A DNA stretch of 63,002 nucleotides from Clostridiaceae bacterium. GTDB lineage: Bacteria; Bacillota; Clostridia; Acetivibrionales; DUMC01. The position numbers were made by a program, and so were the translations under genes. The notes under the pieces were generated by a model. It ran no database searches. It was given only the letters and a program-made list of their open reading frames with translations, and had not been told where the DNA came from. The DNA lies in assembly GCA_012840075.1 (NCBI GenBank), contig DUMC01000110.1:1-63002 (forward strand). The letters are read 5' to 3'. Positions 45,626-56,221 of this stretch are shown here, one piece after another (the first letter of the stretch is position 1; every line of letters starts with the position of its first letter).

Positions 45626-48280
45626 ATGGCAGGCACGAGTCATATACTGGAAAAAACATATGATCCAAAACAGGTAGAGGATAGATTGTACAAAGAATGG
45701 ATGGATAATGGATATTTTCATGCCGTCATTGATAAAAATAAAAAACCTTTTACAATTGTAATACCACCGCCGAATATCACAGGTCAACTTCACATGGGAC
45801 ACGCTCTTGACAATACTTTGCAGGATATCCTGATCAGGTGGAAGAGAATGCAAGGTTATTGTGCCTTATGGCTTCCGGGAACTGACCATGCAAGTATTGC
45901 AACTGAAGCAAAAATTGTTGAAGCATTGGCAAAAGAAGGACTTACCAAGGAAATGATCGGGCGTGAAAAATTCCTTGAGAGAGCATGGAAATGGAAAGAA
46001 CATTATGGTAACAGGATTGTTGAACAATTAAAGAAACTTGGCAGTTCTTGCGACTGGGAAAGAGAACGTTTTACAATGGACGAAGGGCTTTCTGAAGCAG
46101 TAAAGGAAGTTTTTATTAGGTTGTATGAAAAAGGTTTAATTTATCGGGGCGAAAGGATTATAAACTGGTGCCCGAAGTGCAATACTTCAATATCAGACGC
46201 AGAAGTTGAATATGAGGAGAAGCAAGGTCATCTTTGGTACATTAAATACCCCATAAAAGACAGCAATGAATATGTGGTTGTAGCCACCACAAGGCCGGAA
46301 ACCATGCTGGGAGATACTGCCGTTGCAGTTCATCCTGAAGACGACAGATATAAACATTTAATAGGAAAAGCCGCTATATTGCCTCTTATGAACAGGGAAA
46401 TTCCTATAATTGCTGATGATTTTGTAGAAAAAGAATTTGGTACGGGAGCGGTTAAAATTACTCCGGCGCACGACCCAAATGACTTTGAAGCCGGGTTAAG
46501 ACATAATTTGCCGCAAATTAAAGTTATTGACAACAACGCAACAATGAATGAAAATGCCGGGCCATATGCAGGTATGGACAGATACGAAGCACGGCAGCAA
46601 ATAGTAAAGGACTTGGAGAATCTTGGGCTTTTATTAAAAATTGAAGATCATACCCATAATGTAGGAGAATGCTATCGCTGTGGGACGGTAATAGAGCCTC
46701 TGATATCCAAACAGTGGTTCGTATACATGAAACCACTAGCAGAACCTGCTATAGAAGTCGTTAAAAACGGTACCGTTAAATTTGTTCCGGAAAGATTTGC
46801 AAAGATCTATTTTAATTGGATGGAAAATATACAAGACTGGTGTATTTCAAGGCAACTATGGTGGGGTCACAGAATACCCGCATATTACTGCCAAGATTGT
46901 AATCATATGATGGTTTTAAGAGAAGCTCCTGAAAAATGTGAAAAATGCGGAAGCAATAACATTGTTCAGGATGAAGATACGCTTGATACATGGTTTAGTT
47001 CTGCTCTATGGCCGTTTTCAACTCTTGGCTGGCCAAAACAAACTGAAGATTTGGAATATTTCTATCCTACAGATGTGCTGGTAACCGGTTATGATATAAT
47101 ATTTTTCTGGGTTGCGAGAATGATATTCTCAGCTCTTGAGCACATGAAAAAAGAGCCTTTTAGGTATGTATTCATACACGGTATTGTGAGAGATGCTTTA
47201 GGAAGAAAAATGAGCAAATCCCTTGGGAATGGAATAGATCCTCTTGAAGTAATAGAACAATACGGGACTGATGCATTAAGATTTGCTCTTGTTACAGGAA
47301 TATCCCCGGGTAATGATTTAAGATTTTCAACCGAAAAAGTTGAAGCCGGAAGGAATTTTGCTAATAAAATTTGGAATGCCGCAAGATTTGTCCTGATGAA
47401 CTTTGATGAAGAGCTTGATTTTTCAAAAGTTGATCAAGATAAATTTGAAATGTCCGATAAGTGGATATTGAGCAGGATAAACAAATTGTCGAAAGAAGTT
47501 ACTGAAAATCTAGACAAATTTGAATTGGGTATAGCTTTGCAGAAAATTTATGATTTTGTATGGGAAGAATTCTGCGATTGGTATATTGAAATGGTAAAAC
47601 CCAGACTTTATAACAGAGAACATCCGTCAAGGCTTGAAGCACAGTATGTACTAAATTACGTACTCAAAAATGCCATGAAGCTGCTCCATCCTTTTATGCC
47701 GTTTGTAACGGAGGAAATATACAAACACCTTATAATAGATGATCCCAGCATCATGATTTCTAAATGGCCCGAATATAATGAAAAATACAATTTCCCTCAG
47801 GACGAGGAGAATATGACCTTTATCATGGATGCTACAAGAGGTATCAGGAATATAAGAGCAGAAATGAATGTACCGCCCTCTAAGAGGTCAAAGGTTGTAT
47901 TTGTTACCCAGGATGAAGAGAAGAAGAAAATTATCCGAGAAGGTTCATATTTCCTTGAAAAACTTGCATGGGCCTCTGAAATTTTAATACAGGAGGATAA
48001 AACCGGCATATCAAGTAATGCTGCAAGCGCAATCTTGCCGGGAGCAGAAGTATACATCCCGTTGGAGGAGCTAATAGATATTGAAAAGGAAATTGAAAGA
48101 CTTGAGAAGGAAAAAGCTAATCTGAAAAAAGAACTTGAAAGGGTAAACAATAAGCTTAATAATCCCAATTTCGTTGCAAAAGCTCCTGAAAAAGTAGTTG
48201 AAGAAGAAAGAATGAAAAAGGTGAAATATCAAGAGATGTATGACAGGATTGTTGAAAGGATAAAAGGATTGAGAGGATAA
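45626..48280 (+). CDS. valS: Valyl-tRNA synthetase
   Basis: This 884-residue class I synthetase has the HIGH-type motif [14 protein letters not shown] near 46-59, [14 protein letters not shown] near 78, the editing (CP1) domain with [20 protein letters not shown] near 217-236, [12 protein letters not shown] near 275, a zinc-like CQDCNHMM and CEKCGSN pair near 426-446, and the KMSKS motif [14 protein letters not shown] near 527. The C-terminal coiled coil ([19 protein letters not shown]) is typical of ValRS. ATG 45626 has AGGAGG at an optimal spacing. The T-box matches the assignment. Confidence 0.97.
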   Translation: MAGTSHILEKTYDPKQVEDRLYKEWMDNGYFHAVIDKNKKPFTIVIPPPNITGQLHMGHALDNTLQDILIRWKRMQGYCALWLPGTDHASIATEAKIVEALAKEGLTKEMIGREKFLERAWKWKEHYGNRIVEQLKKLGSSCDWERERFTMDEGLSEAVKEVFIRLYEKGLIYRGERIINWCPKCNTSISDAEVEYEEKQGHLWYIKYPIKDSNEYVVVATTRPETMLGDTAVAVHPEDDRYKHLIGKAAILPLMNREIPIIADDFVEKEFGTGAVKITPAHDPNDFEAGLRHNLPQIKVIDNNATMNENAGPYAGMDRYEARQQIVKDLENLGLLLKIEDHTHNVGECYRCGTVIEPLISKQWFVYMKPLAEPAIEVVKNGTVKFVPERFAKIYFNWMENIQDWCISRQLWWGHRIPAYYCQDCNHMMVLREAPEKCEKCGSNNIVQDEDTLDTWFSSALWPFSTLGWPKQTEDLEYFYPTDVLVTGYDIIFFWVARMIFSALEHMKKEPFRYVFIHGIVRDALGRKMSKSLGNGIDPLEVIEQYGTDALRFALVTGISPGNDLRFSTEKVEAGRNFANKIWNAARFVLMNFDEELDFSKVDQDKFEMSDKWILSRINKLSKEVTENLDKFELGIALQKIYDFVWEEFCDWYIEMVKPRLYNREHPSRLEAQYVLNYVLKNAMKLLHPFMPFVTEEIYKHLIIDDPSIMISKWPEYNEKYNFPQDEENMTFIMDATRGIRNIRAEMNVPPSKRSKVVFVTQDEEKKKIIREGSYFLEKLAWASEILIQEDKTGISSNAASAILPGAEVYIPLEELIDIEKEIERLEKEKANLKKELERVNNKLNNPNFVAKAPEKVVEEERMKKVKYQEMYDRIVERIKGLRG

Positions 48281-48303
48281 GCTGATTTAGAGAACAGTGA
48301 ATG

Positions 48304-48341
48304 AAAATACCCGCTGTAGTTGATACAGCGGGTATTTTTTA
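48304..48341 (+). terminator. Terminator after valS
   Basis: AAATACCCGCTGTA pairs with TACAGCGGGTATTT, followed by T residues. Confidence 0.92.
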
Positions 48342-48464
48342 TGACTCATGAACTTTATTAAAGAAAATCAAGGCATAACAGCATGCTTACGAAGGTAGGA
48401 TTTGCTTTTCAAATGACGTTCATTTTAGGTTTGCAATGCAAAAGAAGTTAAAAGCACGGCATAC

Positions 48465-48493
48465 TTGAATAAGAGAATATAGGCTGGTATACT
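48465..48493 (+). promoter_or_regulatory. Sigma-A promoter upstream of the accessory island
   Basis: TTGAAT (48465-48470) and TATACT (48488-48493) are separated by 17 bp, about 140 nt before the deacetylase gene. Confidence 0.7.
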
Positions 48494-48636
48494 AAAAATA
48501 TTAAGTATTGATGAGCATACAAATTATACAAAAGCCGCTTTCTTAAAGAATAACTACAACATAGTTTTTTTTAGTTGCAGAAATGCAATTAGATATAATA
48601 CACTATAATTATTATTTAAAAAGGGAGGGGATCTTG

Positions 48637-49497
48637 ATGCAAAAAGATTTTAGTTTTATAGATATTAATACAAAAGAAACTTCGGATAATATAGAATTAA
48701 TCTTTCCAAACTGGGATAAGGAGAATGAAAAAGTTTGTGTATTTAGTCCTCATGATGACGATGCCTTAATAGGAGCAGGATATGCAATTAAAGCTGCTCA
48801 AAAGAATAATGCCGATGTCTACATATTCATATTTTGTAGCGGAAATGCAGGTTACAGTATACCCGAACAAAAGGATGAAATTGTTGAAATACGTAAGCGT
48901 GAAACTATAAGTGCTTACGGCGCATTAGGAATACCGGAAGAGAACATAGTAAGATTTGAATATCCCGATTTTAGTGCTATTCAAAATATAGGATGGTTTC
49001 TTAACAATGAGACTGAAGGAAGTTTTAAAAAAGTCATTTCAACTTTAAGAAAACTTAAAATCACAAGAATCCTTGTTCCTAACCATTACAGAGAGCATAT
49101 AGATCATTACGCTGTTAATCTTATCGGCTCTTTTGACAGTCCTCAAGCAGGTGACCCGATAGTAGTAGATTGGGGAGAACCATGCACGGTTAAGAGCGTT
49201 CTTGAATACTCCGTATGGGCTGATTTTTCTCCGGAGGATGCTCTTGTTAACAGTAGGAATACTGCGCTCAGAGCAAATCGTTTGATTGCGGTTAGCAGTG
49301 AAATTGAAAAGACCGTACAAAAAAGTATTTCTTGTTATGTTTCTCAGGGTGAAATAATAAAGGGTCTTGTTAAATCAAGGGAGGAACGTCTTTGTCAGAA
49401 TGGGATGTATATTGAACCTTACATATTTTTTGATCCGAGACCGAAACTTAACTTTGAGCCGTATAAAGAATTTGTAGCGAAATATGTAAAACCATAA
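48637..49497 (+). CDS. PIG-L/LmbE-family deacetylase-like protein
   Basis: The 286-residue protein resembles LmbE/PIG-L zinc de-N-acetylases, which remove acetyl groups from amino sugars. The first motif, FSPHDDDALIGAGY near 37-50, corresponds to the family HPDDE motif but has Ala in place of the last Glu. The second, NHYREHIDHYAV near 148-159, supplies further metal histidines. ATG 48637 has AAGGGAGGGG upstream; an upstream in-frame start at 48583 has none. It is the first gene of the island and precedes the transporter genes. Its substrate is unknown. Confidence 0.83.
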   Translation: MQKDFSFIDINTKETSDNIELIFPNWDKENEKVCVFSPHDDDALIGAGYAIKAAQKNNADVYIFIFCSGNAGYSIPEQKDEIVEIRKRETISAYGALGIPEENIVRFEYPDFSAIQNIGWFLNNETEGSFKKVISTLRKLKITRILVPNHYREHIDHYAVNLIGSFDSPQAGDPIVVDWGEPCTVKSVLEYSVWADFSPEDALVNSRNTALRANRLIAVSSEIEKTVQKSISCYVSQGEIIKGLVKSREERLCQNGMYIEPYIFFDPRPKLNFEPYKEFVAKYVKP

Positions 49498-49581
49498 AAC
49501 TTGTTCTTATTCTAAATTAATCAATAGAAACTTTACAATGTTGTTTATTCTCATTATTTAAGTACTAATCATCATTATTAA

Positions 49582-50310
49582 AGTATTTTAAAGTATTTTT
49601 CCAAATTCCAAATACTTAACGGGTATTTTTATAATATAGTTTTTATATTGCTGAATATGTTTCTGGCAGTATCACTTTCTCTGCTGTTAAATGAACTCCA
49701 TAGTAAAAAACTTGCAAAAGTACTGCAGACTATATTCATCATGCCCCATTTTTTATCCATGACGGTTGTATCAATTGTAGTTTTTGCTTTTTTAAGTGTT
49801 AATAACGGGTTACTAAATAACATATTAGAGTTGTTAGGATATTCCAGGCACAATTGGTACATGGAACGTAAATTTTGGCCGCTGTTTTTAGTGCTTGTAA
49901 ATGCCTGGAAACATGTTGGGTATTCAGCAGTAGTGTACTTAGCCTCTATTTCAAGTATATCGGAAGAGTATTACGAAGCTGCGATTATTGATGGTGCAAA
50001 TAAATTACAACAAGCTTGGTATATAACAATTCCCCATCTTAGGACGATGATGACTATATTATTAATTCTTTCCGTCGGTGGTATATTCAGAGGGGATTTT
50101 GGACTTTTCTATACCGTTCCTCAGGATAATGGTGTTTTGTATCCTGTTACTGATGTGATAGACACATATATATATAGATCTATGAGAGTATTAAATAACG
50201 TTGGTATGGCAACTGCGGCAGGTCTTTATCAATCAGTCGTTGGTTTCATACTGGTTTTGACTACCAATAAAATAGTGAATAAAATTTCACCTGAATATGC
50301 TATGTTTTAG
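49582..50310 (+). pseudogene. N-terminally truncated ABC sugar permease (LplB/CUT1 type)
   Basis: From TTG 49648 the frame encodes 220 residues of a binding-protein-dependent permease, including the EAA loop YYEAAIIDGANKLQQAWYITIPHL. Intact relatives, such as the one at 58948, have about 325 residues. Family-like sequence continues upstream in frame (about 49582-49647, ending FYNIVFILLNMFLAVSLSLLLNEL) to a stop codon at 49579. The first membrane segment and about 75 residues are missing. No ribosome site precedes any start codon. It sits where a first permease gene of an Lpl-type operon belongs, before an intact second permease gene. I read it as a 5'-truncated, probably inactive gene. Confidence 0.75.
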
Positions 50311-50364
50311 CAGTTATACAATGTTTTAGCCGTTGATTTTATTCGATAGAAAGGGGCTAGTTAA

Positions 50365-51279
50365 ATGGCAAAAAAGAAAAGAAGTTTTAATCAAATATCC
50401 ACAGGGTGGAATATTGTGATATCTGCTATGCTGATAATAGCTTCGCTTTTTGTTGTACTTCCTCTGCTTTTGGTTGTAATAATATCATTTTCAAGTGCAG
50501 AGAGCATAGCTTTGCACGGTTACACGTTTTTGCCCTCAGAGTTTTCTTTAGCTGCCTATAAAAACTTAATGAAGACCGGAACCCAGATAAAGAATTCATA
50601 TATAATCACAATTTTTTATACCATTACCGGAACAGTTCTTAGTTTGGCGGTTATGTCTATGTTTGCATATGTATTAGCCCAAAAAAGATTTCCTGCCAGA
50701 AAAGGTTTGACTTTTTATGCATTCTTTACAATGCTGTTTTCCGGAGGACTTGTACCTTCGTATATATTGAATGTGCGATATCTTCATCTTGATGATACCA
50801 TATGGATATTCATACTACCTTCATTAGTCAGTGCATACTATGTTATTATATTGCGAACTTTCATACAAACAACTATACCAGATACATTGTTCGAAGCTGC
50901 AATAATAGACGGTGCAAATGACTTTACTATTTTTTGCAAAATAGTTCTTCCGCTTTTTAAGGCAGGTCTTGCTACAATCGGTTTGTTCAATGTGGTCAAC
51001 CGGTGGAATGATTGGTTTACCGGGATGCTTTACATAGAGAATCCAAAACTTATTCCACTCCAAACAATGCTGCAAAAGATTCAAAGGAATATTGAATTCA
51101 TAAAACAGAATGCAGAGTTTGCGGATACTGCCATGGGATTGGAGCTGCTCAGATCAATGCCGACTGAGAGCACGCGAATGGCTATTACAATAATCGCAGT
51201 AGTTCCGATACTTTTTGCATATCCGTTTTTTCAAAGATACTTCATCAAGGGGTTGACTATTGGAAGTATAAAAGGTTGA
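50365..51279 (+). CDS. ABC transporter permease, LplC/YtcP (CUT1) type
   Basis: The 304-residue permease is of full family length with six hydrophobic segments, the EAA loop LFEAAIIDGANDFTIFCKIVLPL and the conserved C-terminus PFFQRYFIKGLTIGSIKG. It would form a heterodimeric channel with an LplB-type partner, whose local gene is truncated. GAAAGGGG precedes ATG 50365. As usual for Lpl-type systems, no ATPase gene is nearby; a shared MsmX-like ATPase elsewhere is expected from family knowledge. Confidence 0.92.
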   Translation: MAKKKRSFNQISTGWNIVISAMLIIASLFVVLPLLLVVIISFSSAESIALHGYTFLPSEFSLAAYKNLMKTGTQIKNSYIITIFYTITGTVLSLAVMSMFAYVLAQKRFPARKGLTFYAFFTMLFSGGLVPSYILNVRYLHLDDTIWIFILPSLVSAYYVIILRTFIQTTIPDTLFEAAIIDGANDFTIFCKIVLPLFKAGLATIGLFNVVNRWNDWFTGMLYIENPKLIPLQTMLQKIQRNIEFIKQNAEFADTAMGLELLRSMPTESTRMAITIIAVVPILFAYPFFQRYFIKGLTIGSIKG

Positions 51280-51348
51280 TAGGTTTTTATCGATAGTGCA
51301 ATAACCACCTAAAGGTGGGAAAACATAAATAACTAGAGGAGGGTATAT

Positions 51349-52953
51349 ATGAAAAAGGGTTTTTTGAGCAAACTATTAGTATTGTTAATCATTTCAGCAT
51401 TAGTAATTTCCGGATGTCAAGGAACCGGTTCTACCGGAAAATCCACAACTGAAGAAACAAAAACTGGTAGTCCAACTGAAGCTCCTGATTCAAGTCTTGA
51501 ACATGTAGAGCTTGTTTGGTATAGCGGAGTTGACCATATAAGACCTGATCAGGACATGGTATGGAGTGAAATTAACAAATACCTGAAAGAACGAATCAAT
51601 GTAACTCTCGACTACCACTTTTTTGCAATGGCTGATTATGCGGACAGGATACCTACAGTTATAAATGCAGGACAATACATGGACATTCTCTTTATGGGAG
51701 CAAGGTATGATTTTGTCAGTCATGCACAAAGAGGAGCTTTTTATCCTCTTGAAGATTTAATCGATAAATATTTGCCGAAGACAAAGGCAATTTTGCCAAA
51801 AGGTGCATGGGAAGCCGTAACTGTTGACGGGCATATTTACGGAGTACCTCCTTATAAAGATCTAGCAGACCGTTGGAGCTTCTTATATAATAAAACAATG
51901 ACTGATAAGTACAACCTTAAGGTTCCGGGACCCGGCGAATGGAGTACCTTCTGGGATATGATACCGCTTCTGTATGAAGCTAAAGCTGCAAGGGATGCGG
52001 ATGAACCGGAATTGGCAAAATATCCGATCATGGGTGTAGTAAATGTAGTAAACAGGTATTATCCTTATGAAACCCTTTATAGCCTGGCTGTGGCTAACAT
52101 ACCTGGAATTGAAGCATATGAAGGACAAGGAAGCGGAGAAACGGTTTTCAATCTTTATGCTACAAAAGAGTACAGAGAGGTTTGTAAGACAATTAAGAAA
52201 CTGGTAGATGAAGGAATTTTCCCATATGATGCTAAAAACTTTGACCCAGATAAAGCATTGGTAAATGCCGGAAAACTTTTAGGTTCATTTGCAGGCGGAT
52301 ATATTGAAATAAGACCGGATATGTTTGTAGGAAGAGAAACAGGACTTACTACTTCAAAGTTGGTTGTAATGACTACAAATTATGTTCAGTCAGGTATGCA
52401 ATCATTATCCAGCCAAACTAAGCATCCTGAACGTGCACTGATGTTCCTGGAGCTTCTGAATACTGATAAAACCCTTGCAAACATGGTACGTTTCGGTCTG
52501 GAGGGTCAGCATTATCTCTATAACGATGAGGGAAGGCTTGATATAACCATAAGCCCGCGCAATGGAGGAGTAACAAATTATATGGAATATGGTTATTATT
52601 ACTGGTATGGATGGCAATTTGGTAATATCCTTGCAGGCGATACTCCTTCATTCGTTTCAACAAAATTCCCGCAATTGCTTAAAGAACTCAACGATAATGC
52701 AATACAGGATACTAACTTAGGTTTTGTTGTTGATACTGCCCCAATTGCAAATGAAATTGCTGCATGTGCAAATGTTATTGCTGAGTATGACTCCGATACT
52801 TATTTAAGAAGCGGTATGGTTGAAGATGTAGATAAGGCCATCGATGAATTCCTCGCAAAACTCGAAGCTAACGGGGCGCAAAAAATCATAGATGAGATTC
52901 AACGTCAGCTTAATGACTGGAGAGCTTCAGTAGGAAAGCCGGTCAAAAAATAA
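51349..52953 (+). CDS. Extracellular solute-binding lipoprotein, LplA type with DUF3502-like C-terminus
   Basis: The 534-residue lipoprotein has a lipobox ISGC near 20-23 and a Ser/Thr-rich linker. The body shows family-1 solute-binding features: ELVWYSGVD-like first strand, YTDILFMG-type segment (GQYMDILFMGARYDF), FYPLEDLIDKY and IYGVPPYKDLADRWSFLYNK. Residues about 400-534 resemble the DUF3502 extension found in LplA-type binding proteins. It probably captures an oligosaccharide or glycoside; the ligand is not known. AGAGGAGGG precedes ATG 51349, and a terminator follows. Confidence 0.9.
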   Translation: MKKGFLSKLLVLLIISALVISGCQGTGSTGKSTTEETKTGSPTEAPDSSLEHVELVWYSGVDHIRPDQDMVWSEINKYLKERINVTLDYHFFAMADYADRIPTVINAGQYMDILFMGARYDFVSHAQRGAFYPLEDLIDKYLPKTKAILPKGAWEAVTVDGHIYGVPPYKDLADRWSFLYNKTMTDKYNLKVPGPGEWSTFWDMIPLLYEAKAARDADEPELAKYPIMGVVNVVNRYYPYETLYSLAVANIPGIEAYEGQGSGETVFNLYATKEYREVCKTIKKLVDEGIFPYDAKNFDPDKALVNAGKLLGSFAGGYIEIRPDMFVGRETGLTTSKLVVMTTNYVQSGMQSLSSQTKHPERALMFLELLNTDKTLANMVRFGLEGQHYLYNDEGRLDITISPRNGGVTNYMEYGYYYWYGWQFGNILAGDTPSFVSTKFPQLLKELNDNAIQDTNLGFVVDTAPIANEIAACANVIAEYDSDTYLRSGMVEDVDKAIDEFLAKLEANGAQKIIDEIQRQLNDWRASVGKPVKK

Positions 52954-52988
52954 CAGAGTTGGAGCTTTATCTAAAACATAACGTATGA

Positions 52989-53022
52989 AGATGTAGATAG
53001 TTTACACTATCTACATTTTTAT
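52989..53022 (+). terminator. Terminator after the solute-binding protein gene
   Basis: ATGTAGATAGT pairs with ACTATCTACAT around a 4-nt loop, followed by a T-rich run. Confidence 0.85.
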
Positions 53023-53030
53023 TTTTTAGT

Positions 53031-53059
53031 TTGATTCAAGTTATATTTTGTTGTAAAAT
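53031..53059 (+). promoter_or_regulatory. Sigma-A promoter of the AraC-family gene
   Basis: TTGATT (53031-53036) and TAAAAT (53054-53059) have a 17-bp spacer, 40 nt before the start codon at 53099. Confidence 0.65.
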
Positions 53060-53098
53060 GTTACTTGATAGAAATTTAATCTTTCACGGGGGAATAAT

Positions 53099-53968
53099 AT
53101 GCCTCTTCTTGATTTTAACCTGTTATGGATATCAAGATGCATTTATCCTGCAAAACATGTGGTCAAGACAAACCAGCATGACTACTACCAAATGGTTTTT
53201 GTACTAGGTGGAGAAGGTGTCATATCTATCAGTGACGAAAAGTATAATACCAGCATTAACCAGTTATATATATTCAAGCCAAATGTTAGACATAGGATGG
53301 TAGCATCCGAATATAAGCCGTTATCAACTGTGGAACTAAAGTTTTATTGTAACAATGCAATAACTGAAAATTTGATTGATCAGCTGCCTTCTTTTATCAA
53401 GGATACAGGTAATTATATCAGAACGGCTTTTGTTAATATTATTGAAGAGATAAAAACACAGGACGTTTTTACAGAGCATTTAATAAAAGCTTTATTGACT
53501 CAAATAATTTTGAATTTAGTGCGCTTATCAAATAAAAACAAAGTACCGTATTCAGATAATCATCCGGATAGGATTAGCTTTACAGAAAGTAATTCTAAGA
53601 ATAGCAATGAACCATTGGATAAAGTTGTAGATTATATCAGAAGAAACTATTTTTTGGAAATAAAATTGAATTATTTAGCAGAAATGGTCCATCTAAGTCC
53701 CGTTTATTTTTGTTCCATTTTCAAAGAAAAATACGGAATCACTCCAATTCAATACTTAAAGAGCGTGCGCCATGAAAATGCGAAAAATTTACTAATTACT
53801 ACTAACGATTCTATAACTGCAATAGCTGAAAAAGTCGGTTTTCAATCTGTGCATTATTTTTCAAGAGTATTTAAACTAATCGAAGGAATTACCCCAAATG
53901 AATACCGTAAGCGTTTTAAGGATTATATTATCAAAGATTTTAAAGGCGACATGACTGATTTTTCATAA
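53099..53968 (+). CDS. AraC-family transcriptional regulator with cupin sensor domain
   Basis: The 289-residue regulator has an N-terminal cupin-like ligand domain (about 20-90: HDYYQMVFVLGGEGVISI and IFKPNVRHRM) and two C-terminal helix-turn-helix motifs from about residue 180 (LNYLAEMVHLSPVYFCSIFKEKYGITPIQYL; AIAEKVGFQSVHYFSRVFK, quoted in part). Regulators of this form usually activate neighbouring sugar uptake and breakdown genes. It has its own promoter and lies between the transporter genes and the nitrilase pair. Confidence 0.92.
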   Translation: MPLLDFNLLWISRCIYPAKHVVKTNQHDYYQMVFVLGGEGVISISDEKYNTSINQLYIFKPNVRHRMVASEYKPLSTVELKFYCNNAITENLIDQLPSFIKDTGNYIRTAFVNIIEEIKTQDVFTEHLIKALLTQIILNLVRLSNKNKVPYSDNHPDRISFTESNSKNSNEPLDKVVDYIRRNYFLEIKLNYLAEMVHLSPVYFCSIFKEKYGITPIQYLKSVRHENAKNLLITTNDSITAIAEKVGFQSVHYFSRVFKLIEGITPNEYRKRFKDYIIKDFKGDMTDFS

Positions 53969-54109
53969 TGCGATGGAGGAATCATCAGTAAGAATTATGT
54001 AACATATAGGTAAAGAATCATTTATTAGGATTATTCAGAAAACCATTGATTATAAATTATATTATAAATTAATATAAATTAATACATTGAGTAAAAGAGA
54101 GGGATTATT

Positions 54110-55060
54110 ATGGCAAGATATGTGAAGGTCAGTGTCTTAGGAAGAAAAGAACCTTTTTCGGTTGATGTTAATAGTGGTTACACTAAAGCAGTAGACGAAA
54201 TGTTAAAATGCTTACAAAAGGAGATTGAATTAGTGTTGCCTGAAAGGCCTGACCTTATTGTTCTTCCTGAGGCTTGCGACAGACCTGTAAATCTCCCGAC
54301 AAGCCAGCGAAAGGATTATTACCTTGAAAGAGGCACAAGAATCCTTGATTTTTACCGGCAAGTAGCCAAGGATAACAACTGCAACATCGCGTATTCTGCT
54401 ATCAGGAATGTACCTGACGGGACTTTTAGAAATTCTACTATTATGATAAACAGAGAAGGTAAAATTGACGGGATTTATAATAAGAACCATGTAGTTCATG
54501 GAGAATATACAAATGGAGGTATTTATTGCGGAACGAATGCACCAATCATTAATTGTGATTTTGGCAAAGTAGGATGTGCTATATGCTTTGATTTGAATTT
54601 TGAACCTCTCAGGAAAAAATATGAAAAACAAAGGCCGGAGATGATTATCTTCAGTTCAAATTACCATGGAGGAATAATGCAAAATTACTGGGCGTATTCA
54701 TGCCGTTGCTATTTTGTTGCTGCTTTTGGGTACGGTGAAAGCACAATTGTATCCCCGGTAGGTGAGACAATCGCAAGAAGCACTAACTACTTCAGTTATT
54801 TTACAAAAACAATAAATCTCGATTATGCCATAGCTCACCTTGATTATAATTGGGAAAAACTAAAAAGTATGAAAAGAAAGTACGGTCCCGGTGTCACTAT
54901 ACATGATCCCGGTCATCTCGGTTCTGTATTGATTACAAGCGAAATTGACGGAATTAGCGCAATGGATATGGTAAAGGAATTCGAAATAGAACTTCTTGAT
55001 GACTATTTCAAACGTTCTTTAGAATTCCATGAGAGTATCAGGGCTGAAGACTTCGCCTAA
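54110..55060 (+). CDS. Carbon-nitrogen hydrolase (nitrilase superfamily), paralogue 1
   Basis: The 316-residue protein has the Glu-Lys-Cys catalytic triad of nitrilase-superfamily enzymes: LPEACD near 61-66, IYNKNHVV near 123-130 with the Lys, and GCAICFDLNFEPL near 157-169 with the Cys. It should hydrolyse an amide or nitrile bond; the substrate is not known. No signal peptide is seen, so it is probably cytosolic. It is followed after 23 nt by a close paralogue, and the two share the distinctive C-terminal YDPGHLGSVLI/HDPGHLGSVLI and KEFE(I/L)ELLDDYF blocks. Confidence 0.92.
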   Translation: MARYVKVSVLGRKEPFSVDVNSGYTKAVDEMLKCLQKEIELVLPERPDLIVLPEACDRPVNLPTSQRKDYYLERGTRILDFYRQVAKDNNCNIAYSAIRNVPDGTFRNSTIMINREGKIDGIYNKNHVVHGEYTNGGIYCGTNAPIINCDFGKVGCAICFDLNFEPLRKKYEKQRPEMIIFSSNYHGGIMQNYWAYSCRCYFVAAFGYGESTIVSPVGETIARSTNYFSYFTKTINLDYAIAHLDYNWEKLKSMKRKYGPGVTIHDPGHLGSVLITSEIDGISAMDMVKEFEIELLDDYFKRSLEFHESIRAEDFA

Positions 55061-55083
55061 GAAACTAAGAAAGGAGAATAACT

Positions 55084-56043
55084 ATGTCCAGATATGTAAA
55101 AATAAGCACTTTAGGAAGAGCTCCGTTAACCCTTGCTGAAATCGGAGATAACATAAATGATATAGTAGAAATAGTAGAAAAAGTAAAAAAAATATGGCAA
55201 TACGAACTTGAGAAAGTATTGTCGGATAAGCCGGATTTAATTGTATTACCTGAATGTTGTGACTCAGTTTTTGGTCTTAATGACGATAAAAAAGAGGAAT
55301 ATGAAAAGATTAAGGGAAGTCAAATAAGAGATTTTTTTGCGAAAGTGGCAAAGGAAAACAACTGCTACATAGCATACTCGGCTTCAAGGTGTTTACCGGA
55401 CGGAACCAAAAGGAATTCTACACAATTGATTGACAGAAAAGGTAATATAGCAGGCATATATAATAAAAACCATGTGACTATAGATGAAAATGAAGAAAAC
55501 GGAACTCTTTACGGAGCGGATGCCAAGGTTATACATTGCGATTTTGGAAGAATGGCTTGTATTATTTGTTTTGATCTTAATTACGATGAATTGAGACAAA
55601 AATACATACCCCAAAAACCTGAGGTTATAATATTTTCATCCTTATATCACGGAGGATTGATGCAGAGGTACTGGGCATACTCATGCCGTTCTTATTTCGT
55701 GGGATGTGTAGCAGGTGATGAAAATACAATTATTTCACCTGTCGGGGAAGTAGTAGCACGAAGTACCAATTATTTCAATTATTTGACTCATACAATAAAT
55801 CTAGACTATATAGTATGTCACTTGGATTATAATATGCCGAAGTTACAAGCTGTTAAGAAAAAGTACGGAAGAAAAGTAAGTATATATGACCCCGGTCATT
55901 TAGGGTCTGTACTAATATCCAGCGAAACAGAAGAGTTCACGGCTATGGATATTGCAAAAGAGTTTGAACTGGAATTACTCGATGATTATTTTGAAAGATG
56001 TCGGAAACATAGAAGCTTACCCGGTAAGGTTGAAAAAATCTAA
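55084..56043 (+). CDS. Carbon-nitrogen hydrolase (nitrilase superfamily), paralogue 2
   Basis: This 319-residue tandem paralogue of the preceding gene keeps the triad LPECCD near 59-64, IYNKNHVT near 126-133 and MACIICFDLNYDEL near 158-171. It shares the same gene-end blocks, including YDPGHLGSVLISSE and KEFELELLDDYF. The two proteins look alike over their full length and so come from a local duplication; divergence at the N-terminus (an extra helical stretch NDIVEIVEKVKKIW here) may reflect different substrates or a heteromer. AAAGGAGAA precedes ATG 55084. Confidence 0.92.
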   Translation: MSRYVKISTLGRAPLTLAEIGDNINDIVEIVEKVKKIWQYELEKVLSDKPDLIVLPECCDSVFGLNDDKKEEYEKIKGSQIRDFFAKVAKENNCYIAYSASRCLPDGTKRNSTQLIDRKGNIAGIYNKNHVTIDENEENGTLYGADAKVIHCDFGRMACIICFDLNYDELRQKYIPQKPEVIIFSSLYHGGLMQRYWAYSCRSYFVGCVAGDENTIISPVGEVVARSTNYFNYLTHTINLDYIVCHLDYNMPKLQAVKKKYGRKVSIYDPGHLGSVLISSETEEFTAMDIAKEFELELLDDYFERCRKHRSLPGKVEKI

Positions 56044-56221
56044 ATGGCAAATGAATATGCATAACAAGCGAAGAGTGTCTATTGCCTACATACATGATAA
56101 AAGCATAAATGATAAGTTGCAATTTATATCAAAATTCTGTATAATTAATTTACATCTTTACTTTTTTTACTGTTTTATCGCTAAGAGAATTATATGCATA
56201 ATTTATTTTATGAGGTATATT

